36,382 nt of DNA from Microcoleus sp. GA_180221_E-2-1-MAG-45_12 (GTDB lineage Bacteria > Cyanobacteriota > Cyanobacteriia > Cyanobacteriales > JAAUUE01), in contig JAIMKT010000020.1 of the NCBI GenBank assembly GCA_020692245.1, forward strand, positions 1 to 36,382, written 5' to 3'. Of this stretch, positions 16,118-24,500 are shown piece by piece; position 1 is the stretch's first letter, and each line of letters starts with the position of its first letter. A program made the position numbers and the translations under genes. The notes beneath the pieces are model-generated. The model ran no database searches and had not been told where the DNA came from. It saw only the letters and a program-made list of their open reading frames with translations.

Positions 16118-16501
16118 ATGTTGCTAGATACTCATACTTTAATTTGGTTTCTTAATGATGATGCTAAGTTATCAAAGAACGCTAAGACAATTATCGAAGA
16201 TGGGGATGATTTGTTTATCAGCATTATTTCTATCTGGGAGATGGCAATTAAGATTAGTGTTGGCAAGCTAAATATAGATATTGATTTTGCAAACTTACCA
16301 CAAATTTTAACAGAGTTAGATATTCACATTTTACCATTTGACTTTACTGATACTGAGATTTATATTGGTTTGCCTCTTCTGCGTGAGCATAAAGATCCTT
16401 TCGATCGAATGATAGTAGCCCAAGCAATAAGACGATCGATTGTTTTGGTAAGTGCAGATAAAAAACTAGATGCCTATCCAATAAAGAGGTTTTGGGAATG
16501 A
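16118..16501 (+). CDS. PIN-domain VapC-type toxin
   Basis: A 127-aa PIN-domain ribonuclease toxin with the acidic metal-binding set: D4 in LLDTHTLIWFL, E41 in SIWEMAIK, D96 in HKDPFDRMIVAQA, and D114 in VSADKKL. The DTHTLIW and ISIWEMAIK signatures are those of the cyanobacterial Sll0205-like group paired with DUF2281 antitoxins. VapC toxins cut specific RNAs, often tRNA. It starts directly after the antitoxin stop. Its TGA overlaps the ATG of the next ORF by 4 nt, with GAGG (16486-16489) inside its coding end serving that start. Confidence 0.9.
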   Translation: MLLDTHTLIWFLNDDAKLSKNAKTIIEDGDDLFISIISIWEMAIKISVGKLNIDIDFANLPQILTELDIHILPFDFTDTEIYIGLPLLREHKDPFDRMIVAQAIRRSIVLVSADKKLDAYPIKRFWE

Positions 16502-17748
16502 GTGAAGCGAGGATTTCTTATTTTTCGTTGCAGGGGTTGCAGGGGAAGGAGGCGAAGCTAGATTGGATTGCGGGGACTAGGTTTGAGGAGATTCCGTTTG
16601 AGAATATTAATCCTGACAGTAAGGGAAATTGGATTAATTTAACGGATAATGATTTCGATAGTTTTTTGCCGTTGGTAGATAAGGAAGTTAAGGCAGGAAA
16701 ATCTGAAGAGGCAGTTTTTAAACTTTTTTCGGCAGGGGTGAAAACTCAAAGAGATGAATGGGTTTATGATTTCTCGAAAGATGCTGTGATTGAGAAAGTG
16801 AAGTATCTTATTGATGCTTATATGGAGCAGTTAACTAATAAAACTACGAGAGAGTTTGATATCAAATGGGACGCTGATACAGTTCAATATATAAAGCGTA
16901 AAATATCTAAGTCTTTTGAAGAGTCTCAAATTTTTCAAGCTTTGTATCGACCTTACGTAAAGCGATATCTTTATTTTGATAAACATTTTAACGGAAGAAC
17001 TTATCAGCTATCTAATATTTTCCAAAAATCCCATTGCAATAACAATGTAATATGGACAAAAGCTGGCTCGGAAATTCCATTTTTTTGTTTATTAACTAGT
17101 TATATCCCTGATTTATTACCTCAAGGTGGTTCACAATGTCTGCCGCTTTATCGTTATGATGAAAATGGCGATCGCATTGATAACATTACCGACTGGGGCT
17201 TAACCCAATTCCAAACCCACTACAAAGATTCAGAAATTACCAAAGAAAATATTTTTCACTACACCTACGCCGTTCTGCATCATCCCCACTACCGCACCAA
17301 ATACGAACTCAACCTCAAACGAGAATTTCCCCGGTTGCCTTTTTATGAAAACTTCCATCAATGGACAACATGGGGTAAAGCCCTAATGGACTTGCATCTC
17401 AACTATGAAACGATCGAACCCTACAGACTCCAACGAGTCGAAATCGCCACCAAAGACAACCCCAAAGCCAAACTCAAAGCCGATAAAATCAAGGGTATGA
17501 TTAGCTTAGATGAAAACACTCAACTAGTCGGAGTTCCTGCCCTAGCTTGGGAATATAAACTCGGTAACCGTTCCGCCCTAGAATGGATTCTCGATCAATA
17601 CAAAGAAAAGAAACCCAAAGACCCCACGATCGCCCAGCTTTTCCATACCTACAAATTTGCCGACTACAAAGAACAAGTAATCGATTTACTCCAAAGAGTT
17701 TGCACTGTCAGCATCAAAACCATAGAAATTATCCAACAAATGCCATAA
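16498..17748 (+). CDS. Type ISP restriction-modification enzyme, C-terminal target-specificity half
   Basis: A 416-aa protein resembling the type ISP C-terminal specificity domain. It opens with ARISYFSLQGLQGKEAKLDWI, the strand that normally follows the methyltransferase core, then has QALYRPYVKRYLYFDKHFNGRTYQL. The conserved tail FHYTYAVLHHPHYRTKYELNLKREFPRLPF and WTTWGKALMDLHLNYE follows. No catalytic motif is present, so alone it would only recognise DNA. ATG 16498 (ATGA overlap with vapC) is preferred over TTG 16492. Codon usage changes near 17160 from A/T-ending to C-ending. Whether it complements the N-terminal half in trans is unknown. Confidence 0.85.
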   Translation: MSEARISYFSLQGLQGKEAKLDWIAGTRFEEIPFENINPDSKGNWINLTDNDFDSFLPLVDKEVKAGKSEEAVFKLFSAGVKTQRDEWVYDFSKDAVIEKVKYLIDAYMEQLTNKTTREFDIKWDADTVQYIKRKISKSFEESQIFQALYRPYVKRYLYFDKHFNGRTYQLSNIFQKSHCNNNVIWTKAGSEIPFFCLLTSYIPDLLPQGGSQCLPLYRYDENGDRIDNITDWGLTQFQTHYKDSEITKENIFHYTYAVLHHPHYRTKYELNLKREFPRLPFYENFHQWTTWGKALMDLHLNYETIEPYRLQRVEIATKDNPKAKLKADKIKGMISLDENTQLVGVPALAWEYKLGNRSALEWILDQYKEKKPKDPTIAQLFHTYKFADYKEQVIDLLQRVCTVSIKTIEIIQQMP

Positions 17749-17796
17749 AAAACGATTGCTAAAATATTTTTAAACAAAAAATATGAGGACAAAAAA

Positions 17797-18039
17797 ATGG
17801 ATGCTCAACTTATGATTCAACCATCTTTTTTCATCGATTCTGGAATACAAATGAAACTAGTTCGCAATTTATATTTGTTCAAATTTAATGATGATTTACA
17901 AGATCGCCTTGAGTTTTTGAATGAGAAAAAAAGAGACTTAGAATTAACTTCAGAAGAAGATTATGAGTTGAGAGGAATCCTTGAACTTGATCGGATTTTT
18001 ACATTATTAAATGCTAAAGTTATTGCCGAGTCTGCTTAA
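17797..18039 (+). CDS. Small conserved protein paired with HNH endonuclease
   Basis: An 80-aa protein with PSFFIDSGIQMKLVRNLYLFKFNDDLQDRLEFL, then a charged helical stretch, and the ending LDRIFTLLNAKVIAES. It has no known domain, but I recall this small protein next to HNH genes in other cyanobacteria. It ends two bases before the HNH ATG, so they are likely co-translated. A GAGG lies about ten bases upstream of the ATG. An inhibitor or accessory protein for the nuclease is possible but not shown. Confidence 0.7.
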   Translation: MDAQLMIQPSFFIDSGIQMKLVRNLYLFKFNDDLQDRLEFLNEKKRDLELTSEEDYELRGILELDRIFTLLNAKVIAESA

Positions 18040-18041
18040 AC

Positions 18042-18491
18042 ATGTCTATTTCTAAACAAATTCGTCAGCAGGTTCGAGACAGAGCTAATTATTTATGTGA
18101 ATATTGCCATTCGTCTGAAGAAGCAGGTGCAGCAAGGTTTGAAATTGATCATATTAAACCTCGTTCTTTAGGTGGTTCAGACAATCTTGATAATTTAGCT
18201 TTAGCTTGTCAAAGATGTAATGGCTATCGTTATAATTTTACAGAAGGAGTTGATCCTAATTCTTTAGTTTCTGTTGTGTTATTTAACCCTCGTTTAGATA
18301 GGTGGAATGATCATTTTATCTGGACAAATGATAAATTAAAAATCAAGGGTAAAACCTCAATTGGTCGGGCAACTTGTGATCGATTAGATTTGAATGACGA
18401 TAAACATAATGATGGTGCGATCGTTACTGCTCGCCGTCTGTGGATTGGTGGAGGGTGGCATCCTCCATTAAATGATGAAGTAGAAATATAG
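18042..18491 (+). CDS. HNH endonuclease
   Basis: A 149-aa HNH nuclease. The zinc-binding pairs are CEYC (C19, C22) and CQRCN (C56, C59). The catalytic beta-beta-alpha metal core is [24 protein letters not shown], with H37 as general base and N51 as the central Asn. The C-terminal half ([28 protein letters not shown]) is shared with the cyanobacterial HNH group found with the small upstream protein. It could be a solitary restriction or homing-type nuclease. Its position behind the restriction-modification cluster is suggestive. Confidence 0.88.
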   Translation: MSISKQIRQQVRDRANYLCEYCHSSEEAGAARFEIDHIKPRSLGGSDNLDNLALACQRCNGYRYNFTEGVDPNSLVSVVLFNPRLDRWNDHFIWTNDKLKIKGKTSIGRATCDRLDLNDDKHNDGAIVTARRLWIGGGWHPPLNDEVEI

Positions 18492-18535
18492 TTTATAATC
18501 AACAGCAGATAACTACTAGGAGTTTCAGGGAATTT

Positions 18536-19936
18536 ATGACTAGCGATCGAGCCAAACGCATTATTGATATTCTCCAGCAAGGACAACCCGATGAACAGGT
18601 GACAGTCCAGGGCTGGGTACGCACCAAGCGGGAATCCAAGGGCTTTAGTTTTATGGAACTCAACGATGGTTCCTTCATGGCAAACCTGCAAGTAGTCATT
18701 AACGCCGATCTGCCAGATTATGAAGTGGTGATCAAAAAAATTAATACCGGAGCCTCCGTAGAAGTGGTGGGAACTCTGGTGACTTCTCAAGGCAAAGGGC
18801 AACGCATCGAACTCCGGGCAGCCAGCATTACCGTATTTGGGGAAGCTGACCCCGAAACCTATCCCCTCCAGAAAAAGCGTCATTCCTTTGAATTTCTGAG
18901 ATCGATCGGGCATCTGCGAGCCAGAACTAATACCCTGTCGGCAGTGTTTCGGGTACGGAATGCCTGTGCAGCAGCGATTCATCAATTTTTCCAAGAACGG
19001 GGTTTCCTCTGGATCCACGCCCCCATCATTACCGCCAACGATTGCGAAGGAGCAGGGGAACTATTTACCGTCACTAGTTTAGATTTACAGAAATTACCCC
19101 AAACAGCAGATCAAAAAGTAGACTTTACTCAAGATTTCTTTGGCAAAAAGGCATATCTAACCGTGAGTGGGCAGCTTCAGGCAGAAGTAATGGCAATGGC
19201 TTTTCGAGATGTTTATACCTTTGGCCCCACATTCCGAGCCGAAAACTCTAACACTTCTCGCCACTTAGCCGAATTTTGGATGGTAGAGCCAGAAATGGCT
19301 TTTTGTAATCTGCAAGGGAATATGGATTTGGCCGAAGATTTCTTAAAGTATGTATTCAAGTACGTGCTAGATCATTGCCAAGCAGATATGGAATTTTTCC
19401 AAGAACGTATTGATAAAACCGTCTTAGCCACGGCAGAAAATATTATTAATAATCAGTTTGAAAGATTGACCTATACCGAAGCGATCGCTATCCTGCAAAA
19501 AGCTGATAAAACCTTTGAATTTCCGGTGAATTGGGGCTTAGACTTGCAATCAGAACACGAGCGTTACTTGGCTGAAGAAGTATTCAAAAAACCCGTAATT
19601 CTCACTAATTATCCCGTCGAAATTAAAGCCTTTTACATGCGTCTTGATGAGGACGAAAAAACCGTAGCTGCCATGGATGTCTTGGCTCCCAATATTGGGG
19701 AAATCATCGGTGGTTCCCAACGGGAAGAAAGGCTAGATGTGTTGGAACGGCGAATTATTCAGCAGGGCATGGATCCGGCAGATCTCTGGTGGTATCTAGA
19801 TCTACGTCGCTACGGCACAGTTCCCCACGCTGGGTTTGGGTTGGGCTTTGAGCGCTTGGTGCAGTTCATGACCGGGATGGGCAATATCCGGGATGTGATT
19901 CCCTTTCCTCGGTTCCCAGAGAATGCAGATTTTTAG
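18536..19936 (+). CDS. asnS: Asparaginyl-tRNA synthetase
   Basis: A 466-aa class IIb aminoacyl-tRNA synthetase. An N-terminal OB-fold anticodon-binding domain ([25 protein letters not shown], about 20-110) precedes the catalytic domain. Motif 2 is [22 protein letters not shown] and motif 3 is [27 protein letters not shown]. It charges tRNA-Asn with asparagine in the cytosol. The stop codon overlaps the stop of the convergent EamA gene by 4 nt. No unusual insert is seen. Confidence 0.96.
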   Translation: MTSDRAKRIIDILQQGQPDEQVTVQGWVRTKRESKGFSFMELNDGSFMANLQVVINADLPDYEVVIKKINTGASVEVVGTLVTSQGKGQRIELRAASITVFGEADPETYPLQKKRHSFEFLRSIGHLRARTNTLSAVFRVRNACAAAIHQFFQERGFLWIHAPIITANDCEGAGELFTVTSLDLQKLPQTADQKVDFTQDFFGKKAYLTVSGQLQAEVMAMAFRDVYTFGPTFRAENSNTSRHLAEFWMVEPEMAFCNLQGNMDLAEDFLKYVFKYVLDHCQADMEFFQERIDKTVLATAENIINNQFERLTYTEAIAILQKADKTFEFPVNWGLDLQSEHERYLAEEVFKKPVILTNYPVEIKAFYMRLDEDEKTVAAMDVLAPNIGEIIGGSQREERLDVLERRIIQQGMDPADLWWYLDLRRYGTVPHAGFGLGFERLVQFMTGMGNIRDVIPFPRFPENADF

Positions 19937-20895
19937 CTTTGGGAGCGAAAGGCTCGATCGAACAAAATCGGCAAAATCCCTTGACTTTGGAGCATGGCAG
20001 CCACAATCACGATCGCTCCTAACCATCCTTGCATATTCATCTGCTCTCCCAACAAGAAAAAGGCAAAAACCGTGGCAAAAACTGGCTCTAGGGTACACAT
20101 GAGGGCTGTGTCTGGGGCAGAAACTAGGCGTTGGGCAACCATTTGCATGGAGGTACTAAAAACACTAACCACTAAACCGAGATAGACCAATAACCACCAA
20201 TTATTTGTAATTTCGCCTCCTTGAGCTTTGAGAATAGGAGCCGCCCAAATTAAGCTCAGTCCCGCTACGAATAATAGTTGCACTCCTGTAATGGCAGTGA
20301 CTCGATGCCGATGGCTAATTAACTCTAGGTATAACAAGTGCAAGGCAAAAGCTAGGGCGCAGAGCAGCATCCATATATCTCCGCTACTCCAACTAGCTGC
20401 ACCACCAAACATAATGCCTAATCCCGCCAGAGCAAAGAGGGCTGCTGTCCATTTCTGGAACTTGATTCCTCTGGATAGGGGGGATGGCCTGGACCCAAAC
20501 CAGCGATAGAAGGCGGGAGCCAAGAGGGGAACTAGGACGACATTGAAGCCACAGATAAAGGCAGCACGGTTGGCGGGAATTGTTTCTAGTCCTTTGAGCT
20601 GGGTGAACATAGTCAGGAAAAATAGTCCACCTAAAACTGCTCCATCCCAAAGCAACTGGGGATATAGGCGACCCAAGAAAGGTAAGAGGGCGAGGGCAGC
20701 GATCGAGAACCGGGAGGCAGCAAGGGCAGCAGGTTCAAGGGTATCGATGGCATCTTTCATCAAGGGAAAGGTACTACCCCAGATCACCATGACAATTATT
20801 AATAGTCCCAAACCAAAGGGCTGAGATTGGAAAAATTTGCCCTGAACTTTACTAGTGAACTTACTAGTGAATTTATTTAATTTACTCTGCGGCAT
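19933..20895 (-). CDS. EamA/DMT family transporter
   Basis: A 320-aa membrane protein with two EamA repeats and about ten hydrophobic helices. The opening segment [33 protein letters not shown] is diagnostic of the drug/metabolite transporter superfamily, and the second repeat ends with [23 protein letters not shown]. The substrate cannot be predicted from sequence; members export amino acids or other metabolites. It is divergent from the LysR regulator gene across about 138 bp, so LysR control of this transporter is plausible. Confidence 0.9.
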   Translation of the reverse strand: MPQSKLNKFTSKFTSKVQGKFFQSQPFGLGLLIIVMVIWGSTFPLMKDAIDTLEPAALAASRFSIAALALLPFLGRLYPQLLWDGAVLGGLFFLTMFTQLKGLETIPANRAAFICGFNVVLVPLLAPAFYRWFGSRPSPLSRGIKFQKWTAALFALAGLGIMFGGAASWSSGDIWMLLCALAFALHLLYLELISHRHRVTAITGVQLLFVAGLSLIWAAPILKAQGGEITNNWWLLVYLGLVVSVFSTSMQMVAQRLVSAPDTALMCTLEPVFATVFAFFLLGEQMNMQGWLGAIVIVAAMLQSQGILPILFDRAFRSQS

Positions 20896-21000
20896 CGGAC
20901 AACCCCAACTTTATCAAGTCTTATCGTCTTCTTAGCCTAGGGAGTTCTTCCCCAAAGGGCAAAAGGAAATTAGTATCACTACCATGAGTAAAATTAATAG

Positions 21001-21030
21001 ATAATTGAGAGTTATTGAGAAATATTGAGA
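21001..21030 (+). repeat. Three 10-bp repeats (nnTATTGAGA-like) before the LysR gene
   Basis: ATAATTGAGA, GTTATTGAGA and AATATTGAGA follow each other without spacing and end three bases before the ATG at 21034. They replace the usual ribosome-binding region and could also serve as binding sites for the divergent regulator. Confidence 0.7.
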
Positions 21031-21033
21031 ATT

Positions 21034-21933
21034 ATGCTGGCTAATTCTGACCTGCATCTGAAACTGCCCCAACTCCGAGCCTTAGTAGCCGTGGCTGACT
21101 GGGGAACCTTTAGCGAAGCTGCCCTACAACTGGGAATATCTCAATCGGGGATTAGTCATGCGATCGCTTCCCTCGAAGAAGAATTAGGCGTGATTTTATT
21201 CAAGCGGGATCGGCGGAAATCCAGTCTTACCCCCGGCGGTGAAGAAGTTACGGCTCAGGCAAGGCAGATTTTGGGATTACTGAGCGAGATTAAGGAGATT
21301 GTCGATCGAGCCAAGGGGTTGCGGGGCGGGATAGTCCGGGTGGCTTCTTTTCGCAGTGCTGCTACCCATATTCTGCCGGAAGTAATTGCCAAATTTCGCC
21401 AGAGGTTCCCCGCCATTGCGGTGAGTTTGCAGGAATATCATGATTATCCAGAGGTAGAACAGGTTCTGCGATCGGGGCTTGTCGATATCGGCGTTGTCTG
21501 TCTGCCCAACAGCAATGAATTTGAAACCTGGGAAATGTACCAAGATGAATATGTCGCCTTGTTTCCCCCAGATTTTCATCCATCGTTTCCCTCCTTGACT
21601 TGGGAAGAATTACTGGAGTATCCCCTACTCTTGCCACCCTCCACAGAAATCACCTACACCATCATCCGCAACCACTACCAAGCCCACGGTAAGCAAATTC
21701 GGGTCGCCTTCCATGTCAAGGAAGATTCGACGATCGTGAGTATGGTTGCCCAAGGATTGGGAGTTGCAATTATTCCCCGACTAGCCGCAGAACCTCTGCC
21801 CCAAGGGATCCAAGCCTTTAGTTTGCCCATACCTTTGTTTCGAGTCATTGGCATGGCGGTTCTTGCCGAAGCTTTACATTTACCGGCGGTGTTTGCTTTT
21901 CTAGAAATGCTCAGGAGTGGCAATAAAATCTAG
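21034..21933 (+). CDS. LysR family transcriptional regulator
   Basis: A 299-aa LTTR. The N-terminal winged helix-turn-helix is LPQLRALVAVADWGTFSEAALQLGISQSGISHAIASLEEELG (about 10-55), then a linker helix and a substrate-binding domain (about 90-295) opening with GGIVRVASFRSAATHILP. The ORF track starts at TTG 21025; ATG 21034 is chosen. It is divergent from the EamA transporter and convergent, three bases apart, with the amine oxidase. LysR proteins commonly control the divergent neighbour. The inducer is unknown. Confidence 0.9.
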   Translation: MLANSDLHLKLPQLRALVAVADWGTFSEAALQLGISQSGISHAIASLEEELGVILFKRDRRKSSLTPGGEEVTAQARQILGLLSEIKEIVDRAKGLRGGIVRVASFRSAATHILPEVIAKFRQRFPAIAVSLQEYHDYPEVEQVLRSGLVDIGVVCLPNSNEFETWEMYQDEYVALFPPDFHPSFPSLTWEELLEYPLLLPPSTEITYTIIRNHYQAHGKQIRVAFHVKEDSTIVSMVAQGLGVAIIPRLAAEPLPQGIQAFSLPIPLFRVIGMAVLAEALHLPAVFAFLEMLRSGNKI

Positions 21934-21936
21934 AGG

Positions 21937-23820
21937 CTACACCAAAGCCGGATTCTGGTCAAAGAAGCCTAGGGGTAAGAGCTTAAAACCGATGTAGGCA
22001 GCGGGCATGACTGACCAATCTTCGGGACGAGGAATATGGTGGTGTCCGAAGTTGTACCAGACGACAATGTTGGTATCTTCAATGCTGCGATTTGCCTGAG
22101 TCCATTGGGGTAAGCCTTCGCCCCCCGGATGCTGGTTGGGATATTCTCCGGCAGCATACCTTTCCTGTTGGTCGTAGGGTGTTACCCAGAGGTGTTTGGT
22201 CATAAATTTGGCTCGATCGATAATACTCGCATCATCTTGAGCAAAGGGCAGAATATTTTCCCCGGTCACGAGTTTGTAGCCTACAGGCTGTCCCCAACTA
22301 TTCAAAATATGGGGATTGACAACCTGCCAATATCTGCCGACAAGGGGATCAATTAATCTCTGGGCTTCCTGTTCAGTTTTGAGTAATTCTGCCTGTAATT
22401 CTGCCTGGGTAGCTGAGGTTTGGGTATTGACTTCGTAGATAGAGTTGCGATCGCCATCAATCTGCATATCAAGGCGCATACAAAAAAAGTGCTGATGGTT
22501 AATGGCATTTAGTTCGGGGGCGACTAAAGTTCCGTAGTTGGGAGTATCTGCCAAGGCTCCACAGAGGAGAATTCCCGTAAGCTTCACTTCGTACTGGATG
22601 CTGCCGTCTTGATAGAAATACCAAAAAAAGCCGTATTCGTAATTATCCACCGTGGCAACAAAGGAGATAACTAAGCGCCTCGATCGTCTTGTTTCTCGCT
22701 TGCCTGTCTGGGGGTCTTGATATTGCCAGAGAATACCGTAATCTTCTTCATGCATACACACCGCATTTTTGATCACCTCTGCTTCCCCGTAACTATTGGG
22801 AATCGCCATATCAAAATAAAAAATTTCCCCCAAGCAATCGCAACCGAGGGTCAGGGAATTAGCCAAAGAACCAACCCCGTGTTCTCCCACATCAAAGGCA
22901 TTTTTGCGGAAGTGTTGCTGCCGGGGATCACCGTAGGGAACAACCATTTCGGCAAGAGAAGCCCGGTAAATGATGGGGCGCAATTTACCCTGATCTTCGT
23001 AACCAATGGTATGTAAAACCACTCCTTCTCTGGGAGTCCAGCCGATCCGCATCTGCCAATTTTGCCAACTAACTTGGTAGCCCTGCACCGTGAAACTCAC
23101 GCCCTCTGGTTGTTTGATTTCTAGAGGTTTAATATCCTGCCGCAGTTCCGCCATAAATTCCGCAGCGTAGTTGCCATCCTCTGGGGGGACGGGGACAACT
23201 CCCAAATCTTCAATTCTCAAGACTTCCATCTTATTTAAATCCACCACCGGAATTAAACCGTCGATCGGGTGAGCATAGGCATTGTCACGGGGACTCGATC
23301 GCAACCAGCACAACCCCTTGGATAACCGCAAACCCTCTTCTTCTGGGAAACCGTAGTGGCCGATCGCCCAGGGATCAATCATCACCAAATCTAAGTTGGT
23401 AATTCCTCGTTTTTCTAGAGCCGCCTGAAACTCTAGGCTAGCTTTCACTGCTGCCTCACATTCCATCACCTCATCGGCAGTCAAGCGGGGTTGAACCTGG
23501 GGGATTTCTCGATGGTCATAAAGAGTTCCGTGATTAAGAGATACCGTCGCCTCATAGGTTTTCCCCGTGGCATTATCCAGCATGGTCAGATCAACTTCCC
23601 GCATAATTTCTGCACCACCTTCCAAACTACTCTGGTAGGCAGCAACCACGGCTTTACTGGGTTCTTTGAGAGCAACGACGGGAAACCGATAGCGGGGTGG
23701 GAGTTGGAGATGGCGGCGGGCGATCGAGGTAGCAAGGTTAATCTCGGCAGCACTGAGGGGATCGAGGGGATGGGAAGCCGTGATTTGGGGAGCAGTTTGG
23801 GTGGTAGAAGTGGCAGTCAT
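21937..23820 (-). CDS. Copper-containing primary-amine oxidase
   Basis: A 627-aa copper amine oxidase. The topaquinone precursor tyrosine is Y394 in VDNYEYGFF (consensus NYD/E). The catalytic base Asp is D310 in NAFDVGEHGVG. The copper ligands are H442 and H444 in INHQHFF, and a His of the HHH at 593-595 in FGHHHIPRPEDW. GCDCLGEIFYFD is another family mark. The enzyme oxidises primary amines to aldehydes with release of ammonia and hydrogen peroxide. No signal peptide is evident at the ATG chosen, so a cytosolic location is suggested. The neighbouring LysR and EamA genes could form an amine-use module, which is inference. Confidence 0.95.
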   Translation of the reverse strand: MTATSTTQTAPQITASHPLDPLSAAEINLATSIARRHLQLPPRYRFPVVALKEPSKAVVAAYQSSLEGGAEIMREVDLTMLDNATGKTYEATVSLNHGTLYDHREIPQVQPRLTADEVMECEAAVKASLEFQAALEKRGITNLDLVMIDPWAIGHYGFPEEEGLRLSKGLCWLRSSPRDNAYAHPIDGLIPVVDLNKMEVLRIEDLGVVPVPPEDGNYAAEFMAELRQDIKPLEIKQPEGVSFTVQGYQVSWQNWQMRIGWTPREGVVLHTIGYEDQGKLRPIIYRASLAEMVVPYGDPRQQHFRKNAFDVGEHGVGSLANSLTLGCDCLGEIFYFDMAIPNSYGEAEVIKNAVCMHEEDYGILWQYQDPQTGKRETRRSRRLVISFVATVDNYEYGFFWYFYQDGSIQYEVKLTGILLCGALADTPNYGTLVAPELNAINHQHFFCMRLDMQIDGDRNSIYEVNTQTSATQAELQAELLKTEQEAQRLIDPLVGRYWQVVNPHILNSWGQPVGYKLVTGENILPFAQDDASIIDRAKFMTKHLWVTPYDQQERYAAGEYPNQHPGGEGLPQWTQANRSIEDTNIVVWYNFGHHHIPRPEDWSVMPAAYIGFKLLPLGFFDQNPALV

Positions 23821-23969
23821 ACAGGGTTTTAGAATAATTATCTCATGGTTATAATATCTGTTTTCTTAACACAAAAATTGTGACCGAGCTATCTAAAACT
23901 TCAATAAAAACCATCAAAACTATCAAGTATTTTTCCAAGCGTATTAGGGGAAAGATGCTATAGTTATCC

Positions 23970-24140
23970 ATACACTTTGGTTTTAGTGGGGAGCAGCCAC
24001 TAGAAGTAATGGGGAAAGCCCAGCGTCAATCTGGCACTGTCCCGCAACTGTGATGAAACTCTTTTTAGTTAATTTCTAAGGATTTGTCTGGAGATTTCTA
24101 GAGATTATAAAGATTTCTTAGTCAGGATGCCCGCCAATGG
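23970..24140 (+). promoter_or_regulatory. Cobalamin riboswitch
   Basis: The sequence shows the B12 riboswitch core in order. A 5' arm (GGTTTTAGTGGGGAGCAGCC) is followed by AATGGGGAAAGCCCAGCGTC, then the B12 box CTGGCACTGTCCCGCAACTGTGA (about 24031-24053), and the 3' closing AGTCAGGATGCCCGCC (24120-24135). A -10-like TATAGT at 23959-23964 lies just upstream. Such elements turn expression off when adenosylcobalamin binds. The first start codon behind it belongs to a 23-codon ORF; the DUF1636 gene begins about 360 bp downstream. Confidence 0.92.
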
Positions 24141-24176
24141 TGCGTTTTATTACTTTTTACAATCTGCGAGGTACAG

Positions 24177-24248
24177 ATGATTAATTCAGCATTTTTGCGT
24201 TACAGCTTAGATTCCAAACTTCCTGATCTAGATAACTTTGCTCGATGA
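24177..24248 (+). CDS. Short ORF (23 aa) directly behind the B12 riboswitch
   Basis: ATG at 24177 follows GCGAGG (24166-24171) at five-base spacing, the best ribosome site in this region. The product begins MINSAFLRYSLDSKLP and ends at TGA 24246-24248. It could be a translated leader peptide or the truncated start of a former B12-controlled gene. No homologue is recognised. Confidence 0.4.
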   Translation: MINSAFLRYSLDSKLPDLDNFAR

Positions 24249-24265
24249 TTGCATGAACTCGATCG

Positions 24266-24332
24266 AGCCTTTTCTGCAAAACCTTAAAAATCAATAATTC
24301 TAGGGATAGATATTTACCTAAAAGGCTTTTTT
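24266..24332 (+). terminator. Possible intrinsic terminator with long loop
   Basis: AGCCTTTT (24266-24273) pairs perfectly with AAAAGGCT (24320-24327), which runs into six consecutive T residues (24327-24332). The 46-nt loop is long for a terminator, so this is tentative. If real, it would end the riboswitch transcript before the DUF1636 gene. Confidence 0.3.
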
Positions 24333-24460
24333 ATCGCTAATCTTGCCATCATCAATATCTAGTTAATTTCTCAGTCAGCATAACTAGTTTTCAACCTAAA
24401 TAATATTAACCAGACTTCAGTAAAAGTCTCAATCTTTGCTGTGAGTTTTTATATCTACAA

Positions 24461-24490
24461 AAATAAATCAAAATAAATCAAAATAAATCA
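24461..24490 (+). repeat. Three exact 10-bp repeats AAATAAATCA before the DUF1636 gene
   Basis: AAATAAATCA occurs three times without spacing, followed by a degenerate AAAATAAATT that touches the ATG at 24501. No Shine-Dalgarno is present, so the start region of this gene consists of the repeat. Confidence 0.85.
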
Positions 24491-24500
24491 AAAATAAATT

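Noticed and set aside
15812-16501. Insertion sequence between the restriction-modification halves
   Set aside because: No transposase and no clear terminal inverted repeats. The CAATAA-GAG similarity at both ends is short and can be explained by ribosome sites and coding sequence.
18311-19018. Minus-strand 235-aa ORF overlapping the HNH gene and asnS
   Set aside because: Long but antisense to two well-supported genes and without any recognisable domain; shadow frame.
20228-20824. Several plus-strand ORFs over the EamA gene
   Set aside because: Low-complexity frames antisense to an intact ten-helix transporter; no domain.
22717-23832. Plus-strand ORFs over the amine oxidase
   Set aside because: Shadows of a gene with all catalytic residues in place on the minus strand.
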